From positions 1 through 19,681 of the forward strand of contig JBLNBX010000156.1 in the NCBI GenBank assembly GCA_050260275.1: a stretch of DNA of 19,681 bases, read 5' to 3'. Below are positions 14,666 through 19,681 of this stretch, piece after piece (position 1 is the first letter of the stretch; each line of letters begins with the position of its first letter). The position numbers were made by a program, and so were the translations under genes. Below the pieces are notes generated by a model. It was not told the DNA's origin. It did no database searches and saw only the letters and a program-made list of their open reading frames with translations. The stretch is from DATMXS01 sp050260275 (GTDB taxonomy: Bacteria > Acidobacteriota > Terriglobia > Bryobacterales > Bryobacteraceae).

Positions 14666-15724
14666 TCACACACGCCTCCCGGTAAGGCGGAAGATGTACG
14701 CGAGCACCTCCGCCACGGCCCGGAACAAGTGCGGCGGGATCTCCTGCCCTATGTCGCAGGCCTTGTAGAGCGCCTGCGCGAGAGGCGGGTTCTCGACCAC
14801 CGGCACGTTGTGCTCGGCGGCGATGCTCCTGATCCGGAGCGCCAGCGCGTTCTTGCCTTTCGCGACGACAACCGGAGCGTTCATTGACTCCATCAGGTAT
14901 CGGATGGCAACGGCATAATGTGTAGGGTTGACCACGACAGCGGTGGCCTCGGGCACCTGCTGCATCATCCGCTTGCGCTGGTACTCGCGCTGCAGCCGGC
15001 GTATGCGGCTCTTGATCTGAGGGTTGACCTCGAGCTCCTTCATCTCCTCGCGGATTTCCTGCCGGCTCATCCGCAGGTCTGCCATGTACCGCCGGCGCTG
15101 CCGGAAAAGGTCGAATGCCCCGAAAGCCAGGAACAGCGCCGCTGCCTTCCATATGAGCGACCGGATGGACGCTTCCAACTGCGCCGCTCCGCGCTCCACC
15201 GGCTGGAGCGGCAACACTCTCATTGCGTCCAGGTTGTCGCGGATGACGCCCCACACCGCGATGGCGAACAGCGGCAGCAGAACCACGGCCTGTATCAGCA
15301 GTGGTATGTTCTGCCGCGGTAGTTCCCTCAGCCTGTTGACCGCGTTGAGCCGTCCCCAGTTCGGCGCGAGCGGCTTCAGCGAGAACCCGAAGCGCGTCCC
15401 GGCCAGGTGCATGGCCAGCCCGGAGGCCGCCAGCGCCGCCCCGGCTCCGGCCAGAGGCCACATAAGGCGCGTCGAGATCTCGCCCAGCACCGCCACAACC
15501 GCGGCCGGAGTGGCCTGAAGGCTGAAGGCGCGCCGCAGCAGCCAGCGCGAGGTCTCGCCGAAGCCGGAACACCAGGACGCCGCCAGCCCGCCCGTCATCG
15601 CCGCAAACACCAGGAACTGGATGGCCGCGGACATTTCGCGGCTGGCGGGCAGCCGCCCCTCCGCGCGGGCTTTCTGCAGGCGCCGCTGGGTCGGTTGTTC
15701 TGTGCGCTCGCCTTTGTCAGCCAT
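14666..15724 (-). CDS. flhB: Flagellar export switch protein FlhB
   Basis: FlhB switches export specificity from rod/hook to filament substrates. This 352-residue protein has the family start (KGERTEQPTQRRLQKARAEG), four membrane spans (about 34-50, 88-108, 140-162, 190-206), the linker region EEMKELEVNPQIKSRIR, and the autocleavage motif N266-P-T-H inside VVNPTHYAVAIRY. The C-terminal segment (VVENPPLAQALYKA, IGQEIPPHLFRAVAEVLAYI) follows as expected. The start is one base after the fliR stop, so translation is probably coupled. All key residues seem intact, so self-cleavage is expected. It works with FliK, encoded at the right edge. Confidence 0.97.
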   Translation of the reverse strand: MADKGERTEQPTQRRLQKARAEGRLPASREMSAAIQFLVFAAMTGGLAASWCSGFGETSRWLLRRAFSLQATPAAVVAVLGEISTRLMWPLAGAGAALAASGLAMHLAGTRFGFSLKPLAPNWGRLNAVNRLRELPRQNIPLLIQAVVLLPLFAIAVWGVIRDNLDAMRVLPLQPVERGAAQLEASIRSLIWKAAALFLAFGAFDLFRQRRRYMADLRMSRQEIREEMKELEVNPQIKSRIRRLQREYQRKRMMQQVPEATAVVVNPTHYAVAIRYLMESMNAPVVVAKGKNALALRIRSIAAEHNVPVVENPPLAQALYKACDIGQEIPPHLFRAVAEVLAYIFRLTGRRV

Positions 15725-15725
15725 A

Positions 15726-16490
15726 TCAGAGAATGCGCCCTAACACCGCGAGCGTCCGCTCTGCCGCCGCGCGCCAGACGGGGAGGAAGACCACCAGCAC
15801 TGCTGCCAGGAGCGCCAGCGCGGCCATCATCTTGGCCGGGAAAGCAAGCGACAGCAACTGCATCTGCTGGTGCATGCGGCCGAGCAGCGCGAGGGAGAGG
15901 TCCACCAGCAGCAGGAGCACGATCACAGGCAGCGCGAGCCGCAGGCCGGTGGATAGCATACCGGCGCCGAGGTCGATCAGAGCGCTGGCGGCCGATCCGC
16001 TCACGGCGAACTGTCCCGGAGGGTGCTTTGCGAGGCTGTGCGCGAAGATCCGCACCACCTGGCGGTCCATCCCGAACGCAAAGAACAGCCAGCCGCTCAT
16101 GAGCTGCGCCAGGATCAGCAGGACGCTGGAATCGGCCTGTGTATTGGGGTCGATGGTGGATGCGTACGAGAAGCCGGCCTGAAGCCCCAGCGCCTGGAAC
16201 CCGACTAGCAGCGTATCGAGCAGGAACCCCACCGCGACGCCGGCTGTGATGCCGAAGGCGGCTTCCGCGGCCGTCCATACCACGAAATCTCCCATCCCGG
16301 CCGGCATCGCAGCCTGCGGCCACAGCGGGAACAGCGCGATGGTGACGGCGAGAGATACGGCGATGCGCGACACCGCCGGCCCGCGCGTCAGGCCCGGCAA
16401 AGGAACGAACGTAAACGCCCCGGCGATCCTCGCAAACACGAGCATGAATCCGAACAGCGTGGAGTACGACAGCGTCAGTTCAGCGGGCAT
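15726..16490 (-). CDS. fliR: Flagellar export apparatus protein FliR
   Basis: This 254-residue, very hydrophobic protein with about six membrane spans is an export-gate subunit that packs with FliP and FliQ. Recognisable stretches are FGFMLVFARIAGAFTFVPLPG (N-terminal), VVWTAAEAAFGITAGVAVGF (middle), FQALGLQAGFSYASTIDP (FliR-typical, about 98-115) and LALLGRMHQQMQLLSLAFPA (C-terminal). The ATG overlaps the fliQ stop by 11 bp, and the stop is one base from flhB ATG. Length is normal. Confidence 0.96.
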   Translation of the reverse strand: MPAELTLSYSTLFGFMLVFARIAGAFTFVPLPGLTRGPAVSRIAVSLAVTIALFPLWPQAAMPAGMGDFVVWTAAEAAFGITAGVAVGFLLDTLLVGFQALGLQAGFSYASTIDPNTQADSSVLLILAQLMSGWLFFAFGMDRQVVRIFAHSLAKHPPGQFAVSGSAASALIDLGAGMLSTGLRLALPVIVLLLLVDLSLALLGRMHQQMQLLSLAFPAKMMAALALLAAVLVVFLPVWRAAAERTLAVLGRIL

Positions 16491-16749
16491 ACCGGCTGAG
16501 TTCGCCGAACAGCCCGGCCGTGTAGGTCACCATCCGGCTTAACATCCAGGGCAGTGCGATAAGCAGCGCCAAAAGAAACGCGGCCAGGCGCGGAACCGTA
16601 GCGAACGCCGAATCCTGCATCGAGGTGACCACCTGGATCAGGCTGACGACCAGCCCCACTATGAACCCCGCAGCCAGCATCGGGGCGCTGATCCACAGCG
16701 CAGTGATCAGAGCCTGGCGCACGGTCTGAATTACCAGTTCGGGCGTCAA
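16480..16749 (-). CDS. fliQ: Flagellar export apparatus protein FliQ
   Basis: This is an 89-residue two-span membrane protein of the export gate: spans at about 14-37 and 52-75, with the conserved VIQTVRQALITALWISAPML start and LIQVVTSMQDSAFATVPRLA loop. The start codon is TTG at 16749, not ATG. It overlaps the fliP stop as TTGA and has GAGGGGG about 6 bases upstream, so the unusual start is well supported. The next gene, fliR, overlaps its end by 11 bp. Confidence 0.95.
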   Translation of the reverse strand: MTPELVIQTVRQALITALWISAPMLAAGFIVGLVVSLIQVVTSMQDSAFATVPRLAAFLLALLIALPWMLSRMVTYTAGLFGELSRYAR

Positions 16750-17444
16750 TAGAACCCCCTCACGAGCGAACCGACAACCAGGTTCCAGCCGTCCACGAGC
16801 ACGAACAGAAGTATCTTGAACGGCGCGGACACCATAACCGGCGGCAGTTGGATCATGCCGATAGAGAGCGTCACCGAGGCGACTACCAGGTCGATGATGA
16901 GGAACGGCAAAAACAGCACCGCGCCTATCTGAAAGGCCGTGCGCAGCTCGGAGATCACGTACGCCGGGATCAGGATGCGCATCTCAAGATCCGCCGGCGA
17001 GCGCGGGGCCTCCGCGTGCGTGATTTCGACGAAGAGCTGGATGTCCTTCTCGCGCGCGAACCGCAGCATAAAGTCCCGCAGCGGCTTGGCTCCGCGCTCC
17101 AGCGCCTCGGCGGTAGTGATGCTGCCCTGCTCGAGCGGCTGCCAGGCATCCTTGTACACCTGCGCCGCGACAGGTTGCATGATGAGCATCGTCAGGAACA
17201 GCGCCAGCCCCACCAGCACCTGATTGGAGGGCGTCATCTGCGTTCCCAGCGCCTGTCTGAGGAAGTGCAGCACCACCACTATCCGCAGAAACGGTGTGAT
17301 CGACATGATCACGGCCGGCAGCAGCGTCAGCAGCGTCAGCAGTATGACGATCTGCATCGGCACGCTGAGGCCGGAGGAGCCCGCCGCCACCGGCGTTCCA
17401 AGCAAACCGCCGCCGGCCGCGGCAGGCGCGGCGAAGGCAATCAT
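16746..17444 (-). CDS. fliP: Flagellar export apparatus protein FliP
   Basis: FliP forms the core of the export gate with FliQ and FliR. With the ATG at 17444 it has 232 residues, of normal length. The first span (about 28-48) is followed by MSITPFLRIVVVLHFLRQAL and LGTQMTPSNQVLVGLALFLT, the FliP signature. The periplasmic middle has the usual helical segment (PLRDFMLRFAREKDIQLFVE). Two C-terminal spans follow, with LIPAYVISELRTAFQIG, LFLPFLIIDLVVASVTLS and PFKILLFVLVDGW. The frame is open upstream (to 17597), but that part is a shadow of fliN; the ATG overlaps the fliN stop as ATGA. No separate fliO lies upstream. Confidence 0.96.
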   Translation of the reverse strand: MIAFAAPAAAGGGLLGTPVAAGSSGLSVPMQIVILLTLLTLLPAVIMSITPFLRIVVVLHFLRQALGTQMTPSNQVLVGLALFLTMLIMQPVAAQVYKDAWQPLEQGSITTAEALERGAKPLRDFMLRFAREKDIQLFVEITHAEAPRSPADLEMRILIPAYVISELRTAFQIGAVLFLPFLIIDLVVASVTLSIGMIQLPPVMVSAPFKILLFVLVDGWNLVVGSLVRGFY

Positions 17445-17695
17445 GCGCGTTCCACCGAGGCAAAGTCCGTCAGACGCACACCGAACGTGCTCTCGATGAC
17501 CACGATCTCGCCGGAGCCGAGCAGCACGCCCCCGGCGTGCACGTCCAGGTTCTCGCCGGCCGAACGCGCCAGCCACACGACGGTGCCGGGCTCCCATTCC
17601 AGCACCTCCCGGAACGGCAGCACCCTGCGGCCGAGCTCCATATCGAGCTCGATCGGCACATCCGCGAGTAACGCGATCTCCTCTAGCGGCATCAT
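17441..17695 (-). CDS. fliN: Short FliN (SpoA domain only)
   Basis: This 84-residue protein is essentially one SpoA domain: LADVPIELDMELGRRVLPFR, EVLEWEPGTVVWLARSAGE, LDVHAGGVLLGSGEIVVIES, FGVRLTDFASV. It belongs to the C-ring/export-side FliN family, where SpoA pairs bind FliH and the switch complex. It sits between flgE (4-bp gap) and fliP (ATGA overlap), the usual fliN position, but no fliM or fliL precedes it. A second ATG three bases in is possible. It is the partner candidate for the long SpoA protein at 9819-10634. Confidence 0.9.
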   Translation of the reverse strand: MMPLEEIALLADVPIELDMELGRRVLPFREVLEWEPGTVVWLARSAGENLDVHAGGVLLGSGEIVVIESTFGVRLTDFASVERA

Positions 17696-17699
17696 CGCG

Positions 17700-18950
17700 T
17701 CACCGCTTCAGGTTGATCGTTTCCTGGCTCAACTCATCCACGGTTGTGACGACCCGCGAGTTGGCCTGGTAACCGCGCTGGTAGACGATCAGGTTTGTGA
17801 ACTCGCGCGCTATGTCAACGGTGGAGCTCTCGAGCGCTCCGCCGACGATCTTCCCGCGCCCGCCCGATTCAGGAAGGCCGATGGCGGCGGGCGCCGTCCT
17901 GCCGCTCGCCTGGAAATTGTTGTTGCCGACGGCGATCAGCGACTCGGGGTTCCGCATGTTGGCCAGGGCCAGCCGCGCTACAACGCGTTGCTCGCCATTC
18001 GAGTACTGGGCCACGATCAGGCCGCCGTCGGCAATGCCGACGCGGGTAAGCTCGGCAGAAGGGGAACCGTTATGGTAGTTCTCCGATACGCCTGAAGCAG
18101 CGTTGTACTGAGTCATTCGCGGCGCGCCTGCCGCGGTATAGAAGCTCCAGTCGATGCTCAGGTCGGCGGCGCCCGAGGTCAGACCCGTGATATCGAAATG
18201 CACCGTCTGGTTGGCCAGATCCGGAGATACCATGCGCCCGTTCTCGTCGAAGTTCAGCGTGCCGGTGACTAACTCCACAGCCTGATCGGTGGAGCCGACC
18301 TCCGCGCCGGGGATCGTGACCGAGTAGGTCCACTCGCCGAGGTTCTCAGTCTTCGTGAACGTGACCGTGAGGACGTGCGTGTAGCCAAGCGTATCCACCA
18401 CGTCGATCGGCGTCGAAAAGGTCCCGCCTACATCGGTCGAGCGGTCGAGGTTCAGATCTATCGATATGGCTGTGGTCGGGACGGGGGGCTTCGAACCACC
18501 GACAGGTATGACGATGTTTCCGATCGGGCCATTCGGGTTCACGACGCCGTTGTCGTCTCCCATCCAGCCCTGCACCCTCTCCCCGGTCTGGGTCATGAGG
18601 TTGCCGAGCTTGTCCACGCGGAAGTTGCCACAGCGCGTATACAGCACCGCGTTGTTGTTGTCCCTCAGCACGAAGAACCCGTCGCCCTGTATAGCGGCGT
18701 CCAGGAGTCCGATCGAGGCCTGAATGGGGCCTTGCGCGAACACGCGCGTGGTAAACGGCGTGCCGGTGCCGAACCCGACCTGGGTTTCACCCAGGCCGGC
18801 GCCCGCGGTTTGCGCGACGAGATCCCGGAACGAGACGACACTGGTCTTGTATCCGGTGGTGTTCAGATTCGCGAGGTTGTTGCCAATCACGTCTATCGCC
18901 GTCGAGTGCGCGGCCAGCGCAGACAGGGCGGTCGAGAATGATGTGAACAT
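17700..18950 (-). CDS. flgE: Flagellar hook protein FlgE
   Basis: This 416-residue protein forms the universal joint of the flagellum. It has the flagellar basal-body N-terminal motif (FSTALSALAAHSTAIDVIGN, NLANLNTTGYK), the LDAAIQGDGFFVL and LYTRCGNFRVDKLGNLMTQT segments, a variable surface domain (about 150-310) and the C-terminal block (LESSTVDIAREFTNLIVYQR, GYQANSRVVTTVDELSQETI). These ends polymerise as the coiled-coil core. A Cys (in TRCGNF) replaces the usual small or charged residue. AAGGAG lies about 8 bases before the ATG. The next gene upstream is flgD, whose cap protein guides hook polymerisation. Confidence 0.95.
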   Translation of the reverse strand: MFTSFSTALSALAAHSTAIDVIGNNLANLNTTGYKTSVVSFRDLVAQTAGAGLGETQVGFGTGTPFTTRVFAQGPIQASIGLLDAAIQGDGFFVLRDNNNAVLYTRCGNFRVDKLGNLMTQTGERVQGWMGDDNGVVNPNGPIGNIVIPVGGSKPPVPTTAISIDLNLDRSTDVGGTFSTPIDVVDTLGYTHVLTVTFTKTENLGEWTYSVTIPGAEVGSTDQAVELVTGTLNFDENGRMVSPDLANQTVHFDITGLTSGAADLSIDWSFYTAAGAPRMTQYNAASGVSENYHNGSPSAELTRVGIADGGLIVAQYSNGEQRVVARLALANMRNPESLIAVGNNNFQASGRTAPAAIGLPESGGRGKIVGGALESSTVDIAREFTNLIVYQRGYQANSRVVTTVDELSQETINLKR

Positions 18951-18983
18951 GTGTGATTCTCCTTAGAACGCGGCTTCTCCAGT

Positions 18984-19280
18984 CTAGGTAGCGAAAACGG
19001 TTGCCTCCTCAGGCTGCGGCGCGACCACATCGCGGATCTGTTCGGCCGCGGCGCGGATCTCGATCAACTGCTCCACCTGGCTGAACTGCACGAGCTGGGT
19101 CAGGAACTCTACGCCGTCAGCGGGGTTGAGCGGGTCCTGGTTCTGGATCTGTGCCACCAGCAGCTTCAGAAAAGCGACCTTGTCCGTCAGTTCGTCTTTC
19201 TGCGGCTGCGACGCCCGTTGCGCGGCGGCGTCCTGTCCGGCAGCGGTCGAGGATGTGATGGGGTTAACGGAAGAACTCAT
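18984..19280 (-). CDS. flgD: Short hook-capping protein FlgD (N-terminal domain only)
   Basis: FlgD caps the growing hook. The 98-residue product has the conserved N-terminal region (DKVAFLKLLVAQIQNQDPLN, PADGVEFLTQLVQFSQVEQL) and stops there; the Ig-like and Tudor-like domains of classical FlgD (about 220-230 residues) are absent. Similar short versions exist in other phyla, so this may be functional. The start at ATG 19280 is set by AGGAG five bases upstream; the frame is open further, but that part is a shadow of fliK. It overlaps the fliK stop by 17 bp and is followed by flgE after 33 bp. Confidence 0.9.
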   Translation of the reverse strand: MSSSVNPITSSTAAGQDAAAQRASQPQKDELTDKVAFLKLLVAQIQNQDPLNPADGVEFLTQLVQFSQVEQLIEIRAAAEQIRDVVAPQPEEATVFAT

Positions 19281-19681
19281 AGAAGCTCCTGTCTTCGGAT
19301 TTCGTGCGTCCGGATCCACGCGGCTGGCGCGGCTCGTGCGCGCCGTGCGCCTGGCGTTCCTGACGCTCCTGCCGGCCGTCGTCGAAGTCCCAGGCCATCG
19401 GGTCGCGGCCGCTGGCATCCGCTGCCTCGGCCCGGATCGCCTGGGTATGCTGCGCGGCGGGACGTTCAACTCCGGCAGCGGTGGCCTCGGCCCGGTACCC
19501 GCCTTGCTCCAGCCGCTCAACCAGCGCGGGCAGCTCCGCGCGCAGCGTCTGCCTGACGTGCGGATCAGGCGTGCGGACCGCCACCCGCACCGCTCCGCCG
19601 CGCTCGGCGATGTTCAGCTCCACTCGCGGACCCGAATTCGGCTCCCGCGGGAGGACGATCGATACCTCGCGCACGCGCTGC
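19264..19681 (-). CDS. fliK: Flagellar hook-length control protein FliK, C-terminal part (5' truncated by window)
   Basis: About 138 residues up to the window edge are open, with no believable start, so this is the end of a longer gene. The visible part begins in the FliK C-terminal domain: a beta-strand pattern (VSIVLPREPNSGPRVELNIA) then VRVAVRTPDPHVRQTLRAEL and PALVERLEQGGYRAEA, as in Flg_hook domains that bind FlhB to trigger the substrate switch. The tail after it is charged and disordered-looking (Gln/Arg/His-rich, with RQERQERQAHGAHEPRQPRG). The position directly before flgD and flgE matches the classic fliK-flgD-flgE order. The GTG at 19674 is internal. Confidence 0.8.
   Translation of the reverse strand, partial: QRVREVSIVLPREPNSGPRVELNIAERGGAVRVAVRTPDPHVRQTLRAELPALVERLEQGGYRAEATAAGVERPAAQHTQAIRAEAADASGRDPMAWDFDDGRQERQERQAHGAHEPRQPRGSGRTKSEDRSFYEFFR

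Noticed and set aside
16848..18095. 415-codon open frame on the plus strand across fliP, fliN and flgE
   Set aside because: His/Arg/Gln-rich shadow translation opposite three conserved flagellar genes.
1..19681. tRNA, rRNA, insertion sequence or prophage genes
   Set aside because: No cloverleaf, rRNA core, transposase, integrase or phage gene was recognised on either strand.

Overview
This is a GC-rich bacterial window, well above 60% G+C by eye, with dense gene packing. The gene content indicates a flagellated diderm: a peptidoglycan-recycling kinase, a full flagellar type III export apparatus with FlhF and FliA, and secreted envelope proteins. The ECF sigma/anti-sigma/PDZ module, the GC-rich palindromic intergenic repeats and the flagellar gene order fit Acidobacteriota, perhaps a Solibacter/Bryobacter-like lineage. 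That placement is an inference from gene style, not from a marker-gene comparison.

Left part, plus strand (1-5274): the 3' part of mutS (mismatch repair), then anmK overlapping it by 4 nt, then rpsA (ribosomal protein S1, six S1 repeats). Next comes a small VOC/PhnB-like gene whose frame is cut by an amber codon at a normally conserved tryptophan; the rest of its C-terminus is still readable downstream.

A 264-bp non-coding stretch (5275-5538) is packed with GC-rich hairpins and ends in a candidate ECF-type promoter. It opens a four-gene plus-strand module (5539-9410): an ECF sigma factor, a membrane anti-sigma factor with a HEAT-repeat ectodomain, a secreted beta-helix-like (DUF4097-style) protein, and a secreted two-PDZ protein without a protease domain. 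This looks like an envelope-sensing regulatory module and is the most likely place for under-described biology here.

Right part, minus strand (19681 down to 9328): a long flagellar operon. In transcription order it is fliK (5' end cut by the window), a short flgD, flgE, a short fliN, fliP, fliQ, fliR, flhB, flhA, flhF, fliA, a long FliN-like gene, and a small membrane/coiled-coil gene resembling DUF2802 proteins. Together these encode the hook, hook assembly factors, export gate, FlhF GTPase, sigma-28 and C-ring SpoA proteins. Genes are joined by 1-17 nt overlaps or very short gaps, often with ATGA, GTGA or TTGA stop/start overlaps, which suggests translational coupling. No fliM, fliL, fliO or flhG lies in the window. 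The last gene of this operon overlaps convergently with the PDZ gene.
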